DNA from: a bacterium
Lineage (GTDB): Bacteria; Bacillota; Clostridia; Lachnospirales; Lachnospiraceae
Assembly (NCBI GenBank): GCA_004562765.1
Contig: SFRL01000039.1
Coordinates: forward strand, 1-51,119
Direction: 5' to 3'
Length of the DNA: 51,119 nt
In this document: positions 9,558 through 18,018 of the stretch, in pieces
Numbering within the stretch: position 1 is the first letter of the stretch
Layout of the letters: every line of letters starts with the position of its first letter
Made by a program: the position numbers and the translations under genes
The notes under the pieces: model-generated
What the model saw: the letters and a program-made list of their open reading frames with translations, nothing else
Database searches by the model: none
What the model was told of the DNA's origin: nothing

Positions 9558-11162
9558 GTGTACGATTTGATTATAAAAAATGTCAGAATTATAGACGGAA
9601 CTTCAGCACCCTGGTTTCGCGGCTGGCTGGCAGTGCAGGGTGATATCATAGCCAGGGTAGGGAGAGGAAATCCGGAACAGGCAAAGGAAATTGTGGATGG
9701 CAATGATCGATACCTCTGTCCTGGCTTTATCGACATCCATTCCCACAGTGATACCAGTCTGCCATTTTATCCCCAGGCTGAGAGCAGGATACTCCAGGGT
9801 ATTACAACGGAGATTGGCGGTAAATGCGGCCTGTCTGTTGCACCGGTAAGCCGTGATCCGGAGAAGAAACGGCAGCTTTGCGATTATATGGGAGAGATGG
9901 ATTATTCCTGGGAGACGCTGGGGGAATATCTCGATGGGCTGGAAGCGCTCCATACAAGCGTCAATTTCGGAACTGCCGTCGGCCACGGAACACTGCGGCT
10001 GGCAGCCATGGGATTTGAGAACAGAAAAGCCACAGAAGCAGAGATGAATACCATGAAAAAGCTTCTGCGTCAGGCACTGGAGGATGGGGCTTTTTCCATG
10101 TCCAGCGGCCTGATTTATCCGCCGGGCTGCTATGCAGATGCAGATGAGCTGACCGAATTGTGTAAGGAGCTGGCTCCTTACGGTGCTTATTATGAAACAC
10201 ATATGAGAGATGAAGGAGAGAAGGTTGTGGAGGCTGTGCAGGAAGCGCTGGAGATTTCCAGGCGTTCCGGTGTTCCGCTTCAGATCGCGCATCACAAGGT
10301 GATAAGAAAAAGCGGCTGGCAGGTTCATTGCAGAACTACGGTCGCTCTGGTGGATCAGGCACGCCGTCAGGGGATGGATGTCACGATGGATCAGTATCCC
10401 TATACGGCATCAGCGACCACCCTGGACAGCAATGCGCCCCTCTGGGCCTTCGAAGGCGGTGTTGAATCACTTCTGGCAAGGCTTCAGAATCCGGCGGACA
10501 GGAAACGGATCAACGATGAGGCAAATGAAAGTCACAGGGGCAGATGGGGCGATATTTATATCTCATACGTTGAAAGCGAAAAGAATCAGTGGACTGTAGG
10601 CAAATCCATCACGGAAATTGCGGCGATCCGCGGTGTCGATCCGGCAGACGCCTGTTTTGATCTGATTCTGGAGGAACGGTGCAGAGCAGGTGAAGTCAAT
10701 TACGGAATGTGCGAAGAGGATATTGAATATATTATGAAGCAGCCGTATACCATGACAGGCTCCGATGGCAATGCTGTTTCCATGGAATATCATGGTCAGC
10801 CCCATCCGCGGTGGTTTGGTACTTTCCCGCGGGTGATTGCCAGATACTGCCGGGAACGGAAGCTGTTTTCGCTGGAGACGGCAGTGTTTAAGATGACGGG
10901 ACTCCCTGCCAGCCGGCTTGGGATTTCCGACAGGGGACTGATCAGAGAAGGAATGAAGGCGGATCTGGTACTGTTCGATTTTGACGAAATCGAGGATACT
11001 CCCACTTATCAGAATCCCAAACAGCCCTGCAGGGGAGTGAAACGGGTTTATGTGAACGGTATTCTGACCGCTGTGGAAGGAGTTCATACGGGAGCCAGAG
11101 CCGGACAGATTCTGCGAAAAGGAAAAGGTGGAGCATATGAGCGCAAAGGAAAGAATTCTTGA
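9558..11162 (+). CDS. D-aminoacylase / N-acyl-D-amino-acid deacylase
   Basis: Amidohydrolase-superfamily enzyme that removes acyl groups from N-acyl-D-amino acids. Visible blocks are YDLIIKNVRIIDG, the metal motif FIDIHSHSDTS, ITTEIGGKCGLSVAPV, YETHMRDEG, LQIAHHKV, MDQYPYTAS and the late MTGSDGNAVS. The C-terminal ADLVLFDFDEIEDTPTYQNP is the usual small beta domain. I prefer the GTG at 9558, 8 nt after GGAGG, giving the usual VYDLI start; ATGs at 9543 and 9552 overlap the binding site. The last 26 nt overlap the next gene, so the two are probably co-translated. Confidence 0.9.
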   Translation: MYDLIIKNVRIIDGTSAPWFRGWLAVQGDIIARVGRGNPEQAKEIVDGNDRYLCPGFIDIHSHSDTSLPFYPQAESRILQGITTEIGGKCGLSVAPVSRDPEKKRQLCDYMGEMDYSWETLGEYLDGLEALHTSVNFGTAVGHGTLRLAAMGFENRKATEAEMNTMKKLLRQALEDGAFSMSSGLIYPPGCYADADELTELCKELAPYGAYYETHMRDEGEKVVEAVQEALEISRRSGVPLQIAHHKVIRKSGWQVHCRTTVALVDQARRQGMDVTMDQYPYTASATTLDSNAPLWAFEGGVESLLARLQNPADRKRINDEANESHRGRWGDIYISYVESEKNQWTVGKSITEIAAIRGVDPADACFDLILEERCRAGEVNYGMCEEDIEYIMKQPYTMTGSDGNAVSMEYHGQPHPRWFGTFPRVIARYCRERKLFSLETAVFKMTGLPASRLGISDRGLIREGMKADLVLFDFDEIEDTPTYQNPKQPCRGVKRVYVNGILTAVEGVHTGARAGQILRKGKGGAYERKGKNS

Positions 11163-11913
11163 AGAGATCAGAAACTTCCGGGGACAGGCCGGTATGTACT
11201 ATTATAATCTGGCAACCTCAGAAACCTGGGGATACAGAGAAAAGGAGCCTTATCTGGCGGCAAGTATTGTGAAACTGCCGCTTGCGGCGGCGATTCTGAT
11301 GTGGAGAGCCCGCGGTGAGACCAGTTTTGATAATACGGTCACTATCAGGGAGGAACAGAAAATTCCAGGCTGCGGAGCAGTACAGCATCTGGACGGAGAT
11401 GTCTCGCTTACTGTTAGAGAGTTATGTAAACTGATGATAACCATCAGTGACAGCTGTGCCACCAACGCACTGTTTCGCCATTACGGAGCGGAGATGATCC
11501 GGAAAGGATTTCTGGAGCTTGGTCTGACAGGCACTCAGTTCAACAGAGAATACTGGGATGAAGAGAAGGAAAACAGAGGGATCAACAATTATTTTGTTCC
11601 GGAAGAGATGGGAATGCTGCTGAAAAAGATGCATGACAGGACACTGGTTGACGCAGAAGCTTCTCAGTGGCTGGAGCAGCTTCTGCGCCAACAGCAGATC
11701 AACCATAAGATTGGCGGTTTCCTGCCGATGGACTTCCCTCTGGCCCACAAGACCGGAGATGAGGAGGACAAGGCCCATGATGTGGGGATTGTCTATGCAA
11801 AGCAGCCGTTTATTGTCTGCTTTGCTTATGTAGGGCCGGATATGTACGTCTATGAGGACTTTATTCGCCGGTCTTCCAGATTGCTGGCTGAGGAAAACGG
11901 CATGGAAATCTAG
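11137..11913 (+). CDS. Class A beta-lactamase-like serine hydrolase
   Basis: A 258-aa protein with class A serine beta-lactamase motifs: S-x-x-K in ASIVKLP, SDS in ITISDSCATN, and KTG in AHKTGDEED. There is no signal peptide, so it should act in the cytoplasm. That argues against drug resistance and for a peptidase or amidase role on D-amino-acid compounds, alongside the co-translated D-aminoacylase (inference). The start ATG at 11137 follows AGGTGG. Confidence 0.85.
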   Translation: MSAKERILEEIRNFRGQAGMYYYNLATSETWGYREKEPYLAASIVKLPLAAAILMWRARGETSFDNTVTIREEQKIPGCGAVQHLDGDVSLTVRELCKLMITISDSCATNALFRHYGAEMIRKGFLELGLTGTQFNREYWDEEKENRGINNYFVPEEMGMLLKKMHDRTLVDAEASQWLEQLLRQQQINHKIGGFLPMDFPLAHKTGDEEDKAHDVGIVYAKQPFIVCFAYVGPDMYVYEDFIRRSSRLLAEENGMEI

Positions 11914-12283
11914 CGTTTTTCTTTCTTACTTTTGAAGCTTGTGAACTCTTTTGTAGGCATTTCCGGAACGAACCTGAATGGAAACCAGGTATCCGTGAGA
12001 GCGGGACTTGGATTTTATGCAAAGGGATGAAATATTGTTGTTTTACAGAAAATGTAATTTCTCATGACATAAAGTCAATAACAGCATTTTCGTTGACAGT
12101 GTTCGAAAAATGATGACAGAGCATGGATACTCCTTGTTTTAAGACATTGAGTATGATAGAATACAAAATTGAGCAGTATTTTATAAAATGAAATATTATG
12201 TCATTTCAGATTTCAAAAGGGTGTTCCTGAGGAAACTGTAAAAGTGCCGTATGACAGGAATGAGAAAACAGGAGGTTACCGGG
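11914..12283 (+). promoter_or_regulatory. Intergenic region with promoter for the hybrid histidine kinase
   Basis: A 370-bp AT-rich gap with no convincing gene. TTGTTT (12134-12139), a 17-bp spacer and TAGAAT (12157-12162) form a plausible promoter reading into the kinase. A TTGACA at 12093 has no matching -10. Confidence 0.5.
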
Positions 12284-14773
12284 GTGGGGAAAACCAGATT
12301 AGAACAGCAGCTCGAAACTTGTAAGAAAAAAATAAAAATAATGGAACATGCACTTTCTGCAAGTGCAGGAGCTTACTACAATATCAACATCACTCAGAAC
12401 CTTGTTCCGGGAACCATGTATCAGGTAATCGATGAAGTTGAATACAGTATCAATAAGGCGATTGGATTTCCGGATGACTGCAGATACTGGGACGTTATTG
12501 AATATTGGGGAAATCAGTTGTCCGCGGAACAGCAGCCGGCGTACTTCGCCTTTTTTGCGATTGATCACCTGACCGAGTGTTTTGAAAGAGGGGAAGATCA
12601 CGTTTTTCATCGATATTGGACGAAAGATTCACTGGGTAATCCGATGTTAGCCGAGCAGCATGTGGTGATGTACCGGGATCTGACAAACAATGATCTTCTG
12701 GCGATCACATACATTCATGACCTTACAAAAATCGAAGAGCTTCATGCCAGGGAAGCCGAGCACAGAAGGATTCTTGAAGAGGATATCAAAAAGATTGAGG
12801 GACTGGCCAGTCAGTATTCGACTTTGTATTTCATTAATCTCGAAACAAAAGAGTATTCCAAATATAATGTCGGTGAGTCGGTTCACGGAGAAAGTGCAGA
12901 GGTTAAAAGCGGGAATTCAGAAGAGTATCTTAACAGATTCAGAGAACTGGTGCTTGCCTATGCGCATCCGGACTTTCGAAGTGAACTGATTAAGTTCGCC
13001 GATGAAAAGTATTTAAAAGAAATTCTCCGGGATAAGAAAAGACATGCCTACAGATTCCTGAATACCGGGAAGAATGGTGAATATCAGTGGCTGGAGCTTG
13101 TTCTGATCAAGTTTTCCAAAGTAAATGAAGAAGCGTCAGACGTGGCTTTTGCTTTTCTGAATGTTGATGATGAAGAGCGTGAGAAAGAAGCACAAAGGAA
13201 GATGCTGGTGGATGCACTGGCGGCTGCAGAGCATGCTAACAGGGCGAAGACAGCGTTTCTGAACAATATGTCCCATGACATTCGTACTCCTATGAATGCG
13301 ATCATCGGGTATACCGCTTTGGCAGCGTCTCATCTTGATAATGTGGATACGATCAGGGATTATCTGAATAAGATTTCTGTATCCAGTAGCCATTTACTGA
13401 GCCTGATCAATGATGTGCTGGATATGAGCCGCATCGAGAGCGGCCGGGTAAAGATCGAGGAGAAAGAGGTGCATCTGCCGGATGTGCTTCATGATCTGAG
13501 GATCATCATTCAGTCAAATATTGCATCTAAGCAGCAGGATCTGTTTATTGATACACAGGATATTCTGCATGAAGATATTATTACCGATAAGCTTCGCCTG
13601 AATCAGGTGTTGTTGAATATCGTCAGCAATGCGATCAAATTTACGCCGGTCGGTGGAACGATCAGTATCAGGATTTCCGAGAAGTCATGTGCCCTTAATG
13701 GCTATACAACTTATGAATTCCGCATCAAGGATAATGGAATCGGTATGTCCGAGGAATTTCAGAAGCATATTTTTGAATCATTCTCAAGGGAACAGACGAC
13801 AACGGTAAGCGGAATCCAGGGAACCGGACTGGGTATGGCGATCACAAAGAATATCATAGACATGATGGGCGGAACCATCAGTGTAAAGAGCGAGGAAGGT
13901 AAGGGAACGGAATTTATTGTGGTTTTAGACTGCAAGCTGTCAGATCATATTGTAAAATATGAACCGATCCCGGAGCTTCAGGGTGCACGTGCATTAGTTG
14001 CTGATGATGATACGAGTACATGTATGAGCGTAAGCAAAATGCTCAGGCAGATCGGAATGAGAGCAGACTGGACGGTTTCCGGAAAGGAAGCAGTTGTCAG
14101 AACAAAAGAAGCCTATGATGAAGGTGATGAGTTCAAGGCGTATATCATTGACTGGCTTATGCCTGATATGAATGGTATCGAAACCGTTCGCCGGATCCGT
14201 AAAGTGATCGGAGACAGTACACCGATCATTATTCTGACCGCGTATGACTGGTCCGATATAGAAGTTGAGGCGAGAGAAGCCGGTGTCACGGCCTTTGTAG
14301 CGAAACCGTTGTTTATGTCGGAATTGCGAGAAGCGCTTACGAGACCTGTTCGTACAGAGATTACAAAAGACCAGGAGGCAGATGTTGATCTTACGGGAAA
14401 GAAGATCCTTCTGGTAGAAGATAATGAGCTCAATCAGGAGATTGCAGCGGAAATTCTGAAAGAGGCCGGATTTATCGTAGATATTGCGGAAGACGGCATT
14501 GTCGCAGTTGATAAGATGGCGTCAGCTCCATCTGACAGCTACGATCTGATCCTTATGGATATTCAGATGCCGAAAATGAATGGTTTCATGGCTACAAGAG
14601 AGATCCGGACACTGAGTGATAACAGAAAGGCAAATATTCCGATCATTGCGATGACTGCGAATGCGTTTGATGAAGATAAGAAAGATGCATTTGCGTGCGG
14701 CATGAATGGATTTATTGCAAAGCCCATCAACATTAAAGAGCTGATGAGCACGCTGGCAGCTATATTGAGATAA
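12284..14773 (+). CDS. Hybrid sensor histidine kinase with two receiver domains
   Basis: An 829-aa cytoplasmic protein (no membrane segment). The N-terminal ~310 residues are two PAS-like sensory regions. HisKA follows with FLNNMSHDIRTPMNAIIGYT (phosphoacceptor His331), then the HATPase with NIVSNAIKFTPVGG and GIQGTGLGMAITKNI. Receiver 1 has Asp623 (IIDWLMPDMNG) and receiver 2 Asp759 (LMDIQMPKMNG), each followed by a K in AKP. No DNA-binding output domain is present, so it acts by phosphotransfer or interaction. I chose the GTG at 12284, 8 nt after AGGAGG; an upstream ATG at 12251 has no such site. Confidence 0.92.
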   Translation: MGKTRLEQQLETCKKKIKIMEHALSASAGAYYNINITQNLVPGTMYQVIDEVEYSINKAIGFPDDCRYWDVIEYWGNQLSAEQQPAYFAFFAIDHLTECFERGEDHVFHRYWTKDSLGNPMLAEQHVVMYRDLTNNDLLAITYIHDLTKIEELHAREAEHRRILEEDIKKIEGLASQYSTLYFINLETKEYSKYNVGESVHGESAEVKSGNSEEYLNRFRELVLAYAHPDFRSELIKFADEKYLKEILRDKKRHAYRFLNTGKNGEYQWLELVLIKFSKVNEEASDVAFAFLNVDDEEREKEAQRKMLVDALAAAEHANRAKTAFLNNMSHDIRTPMNAIIGYTALAASHLDNVDTIRDYLNKISVSSSHLLSLINDVLDMSRIESGRVKIEEKEVHLPDVLHDLRIIIQSNIASKQQDLFIDTQDILHEDIITDKLRLNQVLLNIVSNAIKFTPVGGTISIRISEKSCALNGYTTYEFRIKDNGIGMSEEFQKHIFESFSREQTTTVSGIQGTGLGMAITKNIIDMMGGTISVKSEEGKGTEFIVVLDCKLSDHIVKYEPIPELQGARALVADDDTSTCMSVSKMLRQIGMRADWTVSGKEAVVRTKEAYDEGDEFKAYIIDWLMPDMNGIETVRRIRKVIGDSTPIIILTAYDWSDIEVEAREAGVTAFVAKPLFMSELREALTRPVRTEITKDQEADVDLTGKKILLVEDNELNQEIAAEILKEAGFIVDIAEDGIVAVDKMASAPSDSYDLILMDIQMPKMNGFMATREIRTLSDNRKANIPIIAMTANAFDEDKKDAFACGMNGFIAKPINIKELMSTLAAILR

Positions 14774-14847
14774 TGTAACCGGTCAGAACAGAACTGCGTA
14801 GGCCGAGATAAATCAGGTGTGGGGACACCGGAAAGAGAGGGTATCAT

Positions 14848-16257
14848 ATGAGTAAATTTGTTTGTACAGTTTGTGGTTATGTGTATGAGGGAGAGGCAGC
14901 GCCTGAGGAGTGTCCGGTGTGCCATCAGCCGGGGTCAAAGTTCCGGGAAGAGGCATCGGAGGATACAATACCTGAAGGGGAAGCCGGAGAAAAGGCAGCT
15001 GAGCCGGATGAGAAGTCGGCACCTGTTGAGGCTGACCTGAGCTATGACAAGACGTATTATCGTGTGGATGAATCGTGCCGATATATGGAGGAGATCCATC
15101 AGATGGCAGTGACCGGAAAGACGATCGGTGGTTCCATGGGAACGAAGATGCCGATGCCGAACTGGGACGATATTTTGCTTCTCGGTGCACAGCTGAATCC
15201 GGCACCGTTGGATGATGATGCACCTGTTACGACGATGACGATCATCGGAAAAAATGCAAAGCGCCCGATGATACTGGAAAATCCGGTTTACATATCGCAT
15301 ATGTCTTTTGGCGCGCTTTCCAAGGAGATCAAGGTAGCGCTTGCAAAGGGTTCTGCGATGGCAAAAACGGCGATGTGCAGTGGTGAAGGTGGTATTTTAC
15401 CCGAGGAGCGGGAAGCTGCCTACAAATATATTTTTGAGTATATTCCGAATAAGTACAGTGTGACAGATGAGAATCTGCGGGCAGCAGATGCGATCGAGAT
15501 CAAGATCGGTCAGGGAACAAAGCCCGGTATGGGTGGACATCTGCCCGGAGAAAAGGTGACGGAGGAGATTGCAGCTCTTCGTGGCAAAAAGCCCGGCGAG
15601 GATGTGCAGAGTCCGAGCAAGTTCCCGGAGTTAAATTCCAAGGAAGATTTGAAAGAAATGGTGACGATGCTTCGGAATCGTTCGGATGGCAGACCGATCG
15701 GTATCAAGATCGCAGCTGGACGTATTGAGCGTGATCTGGAGTTTTGTGTTTATGCGGAGCCGGATTTTATCACGATCGACGGCAGAGGCGGTGCGACCGG
15801 TTCCAGTCCGCTGTTTCTTCGGGAGGCGACAACTGTTCCGACGGTCTATGCGCTGTATCGGGCAAGAAAATATTTAGATTCGATCCATTCGGATATTTCG
15901 CTTGTGATCACAGGAGGCTTGCGTGTATCTGCAGATGTTGCCAAGGCGCTTGCAATGGGTGCGGACGCAGTGGCAGTGGCCAGCGCGGCATTGATCGCGG
16001 CTGCCTGTCAGCAGTATCGCATCTGTGGTTCGGGCAATTGTCCGGTGGGTATTGCAACACAGGATCCGAAGCTGCGTGAGCGCTTAAAGGTAGAGCAGTC
16101 AGCGCAGAGAGTAGCAAATTATCTGAATGTAACGCTTGCCGAGTTAAAGAGTTTTGCGCGGGTTACGGGCCATTCTTCCGTGCACGATCTGAGTGTGGAT
16201 GATCTGGTAACGATCAACCGGGAGATTTCCGAATATACAAATATTCGTCACGCATAA
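14848..16257 (+). CDS. Rubredoxin-domain glutamate-synthase-like FMN protein
   Basis: Residues 1-35 are a rubredoxin-like iron site (CTVCGYVYEG, CPVCHQPG). After an acidic linker, residues ~90-430 are the FMN-binding barrel of glutamate synthase large subunits (ENPVYISHMSFGALS, GIKIAAGRIERD, TIDGRGGATGSSPL, ALAMGADAVAVASAALIAA). CGSGNCPVGIATQDP supplies the iron-sulfur/loop cysteines. Such stand-alone domains occur in anaerobes, with electrons presumably entering through rubredoxin. There is no glutaminase domain here, so glutamate synthesis itself is not proven. Confidence 0.9.
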   Translation: MSKFVCTVCGYVYEGEAAPEECPVCHQPGSKFREEASEDTIPEGEAGEKAAEPDEKSAPVEADLSYDKTYYRVDESCRYMEEIHQMAVTGKTIGGSMGTKMPMPNWDDILLLGAQLNPAPLDDDAPVTTMTIIGKNAKRPMILENPVYISHMSFGALSKEIKVALAKGSAMAKTAMCSGEGGILPEEREAAYKYIFEYIPNKYSVTDENLRAADAIEIKIGQGTKPGMGGHLPGEKVTEEIAALRGKKPGEDVQSPSKFPELNSKEDLKEMVTMLRNRSDGRPIGIKIAAGRIERDLEFCVYAEPDFITIDGRGGATGSSPLFLREATTVPTVYALYRARKYLDSIHSDISLVITGGLRVSADVAKALAMGADAVAVASAALIAAACQQYRICGSGNCPVGIATQDPKLRERLKVEQSAQRVANYLNVTLAELKSFARVTGHSSVHDLSVDDLVTINREISEYTNIRHA

Positions 16258-16308
16258 TGCGAAAAAATAAGGATAATTGCCTGGATGGCAGGTACATGGA
16301 GGTTATTT

Positions 16309-17733
16309 ATGGATAACGAATTGCAAAAGAAAAAACCGGAGCAGAAGCAGAAGGACACTTCGCTGAATACGATCCTGATCTCATCTCTGGCAATTATGCT
16401 TCTATTTCTTGTGGAGTTGTTTTTGATGATCACAATGCCGCAAATGCTGCCGGCGATCGCGGTTGTCGGTGTAGTGATCGTGGGATGCGCGTATATAGAT
16501 CTTTCTACATATATAAAGCGTCTTCGAAAAAAAGAGCAGGAGCAGGAGGAACAGTATGCCAGTATCCTGAAATCAGAAAAAGCTGCTTATCTTTTGATCC
16601 GTAAATATTTTGACGAGATAGAGGAGCAACTGACCCTGTTGGAGGATAAGTTCTCCGAGCCGTTCCAGGAGGTTGTCGCTGCGCAGAAAGCGACTGCCAA
16701 GGTGACGATCAACCGAAATAAAGAAAATACAGATGCACTTATGAATTCCAATGATAAATTATTGGAGCTTGTATTTAGTCTGGAAGCTAAGCTGGAAGAA
16801 ACATCCGAGGCCATATCAGAAGGTTTTGCGGAACGTGCAAAGGATCAGAATGCAGTTCTTTTACAGAAGCAGACAGAGATTACAAATCAGATGCGTGAAC
16901 TGGAGTTAAGTCTTCGAAATGAGATCCTGCAGGCGGTGAACAAGTTATCCAGTGTATCTCCGCAGGTAGTGATGGCTTCACCTCAGATGATGCAGATGCA
17001 GCAGCCGATAGCAGCGCCTGTAAATAAGGAGCCTGAACCTTTTGCCAGCCCGGATGATCTCGGTGAGTTGGGCGATCTTGGAGACCTGCCTGATTTTGTG
17101 CCGCTGGATGCTGTCGAGGAAGAGGCACCGGAGCCTGCTTTTGAGGAAGTACAGGAAGAACCGGAACTGAATCCGATGGAGGGGCTTCAGCCGCTTATGG
17201 ATCTGGAACCCATGGCAGAACCTGAGCCGGTTGCGGAGCCTGAACCAATTGTGGAGCCTGAACCCGAACCTGAACCGGTAGCAGAGGAACTGCCGCCGAT
17301 GCCGGATCTGTCCGATCCGAATAAGATGATGAGCCCGGATGACATAGCTGCGCTGTTGGCAAATATGTCAGCGGAATCAGCGGTTGTGGCAGATGAATCA
17401 GCGGAACCTGAACCGATCGTAGAGCCCGAACCAATTGCAGAGCCCGAACCTGAACCGGTAGCAGAGGAAGTGTCCCCGATGCCGGATCTGTCCGACCCGA
17501 ATAAGATGATGAGTCCGGATGAGATCGAAGCGTTGTTGGCAAGTATGGCTGCTGATACGGCAATTGCCGCATCATTACCGGATGTGGAGGAAGTTGCAGA
17601 GGAAGAAGAACCTGCACTGGAACCGATTGAAGAGCCGGTAGAGGAAGAAAAACCGCCGATGCCGGATCTGTCTGATCCGAACCGCCAGATGAGTCCGGAT
17701 GAGATCGCTGCATTATTTGCGAATTTGGGCTAA
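16309..17733 (+). CDS. Membrane protein with acidic EP-repeats and three SPDEIAALL motifs
   Basis: A 474-aa protein starting at an ATG behind GGAGG. Two adjacent hydrophobic segments (about residues 20-60) anchor it. A coiled-coil-like region follows to about residue 220, then a long acidic, proline-rich tail with EPEP-type repeats. The tail carries three copies of a unit PPMPDLSDPNKMMSPDEI followed by xALLAxM; the last ends at the C-terminus. The SP-D/E-E-I-xALL core resembles the N-terminal peptide of FliM/FliN proteins (LSQEEIDALL), but no flagellar domain is present. It is probably a membrane-anchored scaffold; function unknown. Confidence 0.75.
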   Translation: MDNELQKKKPEQKQKDTSLNTILISSLAIMLLFLVELFLMITMPQMLPAIAVVGVVIVGCAYIDLSTYIKRLRKKEQEQEEQYASILKSEKAAYLLIRKYFDEIEEQLTLLEDKFSEPFQEVVAAQKATAKVTINRNKENTDALMNSNDKLLELVFSLEAKLEETSEAISEGFAERAKDQNAVLLQKQTEITNQMRELELSLRNEILQAVNKLSSVSPQVVMASPQMMQMQQPIAAPVNKEPEPFASPDDLGELGDLGDLPDFVPLDAVEEEAPEPAFEEVQEEPELNPMEGLQPLMDLEPMAEPEPVAEPEPIVEPEPEPEPVAEELPPMPDLSDPNKMMSPDDIAALLANMSAESAVVADESAEPEPIVEPEPIAEPEPEPVAEEVSPMPDLSDPNKMMSPDEIEALLASMAADTAIAASLPDVEEVAEEEEPALEPIEEPVEEEKPPMPDLSDPNRQMSPDEIAALFANLG

Positions 17734-17777
17734 CAATTAGAAAAATAAAAAAAATTGAAAAAAATTGAAAAAAATGC

Positions 17778-17806
17778 TTGCTTTTTTCATCGCGACGAGG
17801 TATACT
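17778..17806 (+). promoter_or_regulatory. Promoter of tRNA-Lys
   Basis: TTGCTT, 17-bp spacer, TATACT, about 30 bp before the tRNA 5' end. Confidence 0.8.
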
Positions 17807-17836
17807 ATGACTTGCGTTGAGATGACGCAAGCACAA

Positions 17837-17909
17837 GCGCCTCTAGCTCAGCTGGCAGAGCACCTGACTCTTAATCAGGGTGTCCAGGGTTCGAACCCCT
17901 GGAGGCGCA
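17837..17909 (+). tRNA. tRNA-Lys (anticodon CTT)
   Basis: A 73-nt cloverleaf: acceptor GCGCCTC/GAGGCGC, D arm AGCTCAGCTGGCAGAGC, anticodon stem CCTGA/TCAGG with loop CTCTTAA (anticodon CTT), T arm CCAGGGTTCGAACCCCTGG and discriminator A. CCA is not encoded. The part from the anticodon stem-loop to the 3' end is supplied by the integrated phage (attL), which keeps the gene intact. Confidence 0.98.
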
Positions 17910-17912
17910 TTT
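17867..17912 (+). repeat. attL (46-bp repeat in the tRNA-Lys 3' half)
   Basis: Identical to 26943-26988. It starts inside the anticodon stem and ends three T past the tRNA. Similarity continues, imperfectly, into the following terminator. Confidence 0.95.
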
Positions 17913-17932
17913 AGTATTAGTTTTATATAAAC

Positions 17933-17964
17933 GTCCTAGCCATTACGGCTAGGACAATTTTTTT
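17933..17964 (+). terminator. Phage-borne copy of the tRNA-Lys terminator
   Basis: GTCCTAGCC and GGCTAGGAC form a 9-bp stem around ATTAC, followed by a T run. It lies on the phage side of attL and ends the reconstituted tRNA transcript. A diverged sister lies after attR. Confidence 0.9.
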
Positions 17965-18017
17965 GTATCTCAAACAGATCTTCCAGGATCGATCCGGATC
18001 CAACTTTTTGAGATACA
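17964..18017 (+). repeat. Phage boundary repeat, copy 1 (54 bp)
   Basis: Ends are TGTATCTCA and TGAGATACA, an exact inverted repeat that extends to 11 bp. The centre has GGATCGATCC and GGATCC palindromes. It sits between the attL terminator and the integrase stop codon and may terminate the leftward integrase transcript. Confidence 0.8.
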
Positions 18018-18018
18018 T

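Noticed and set aside
9491..9736. An extended N-terminus for the TetR-like gene
   Set aside because: The extension is antisense to the D-aminoacylase start and its promoter and contains no helix-turn-helix.
11137..11913. Beta-lactam resistance gene
   Set aside because: The protein has no export signal and is coupled to a D-aminoacylase; a metabolic role is more likely.
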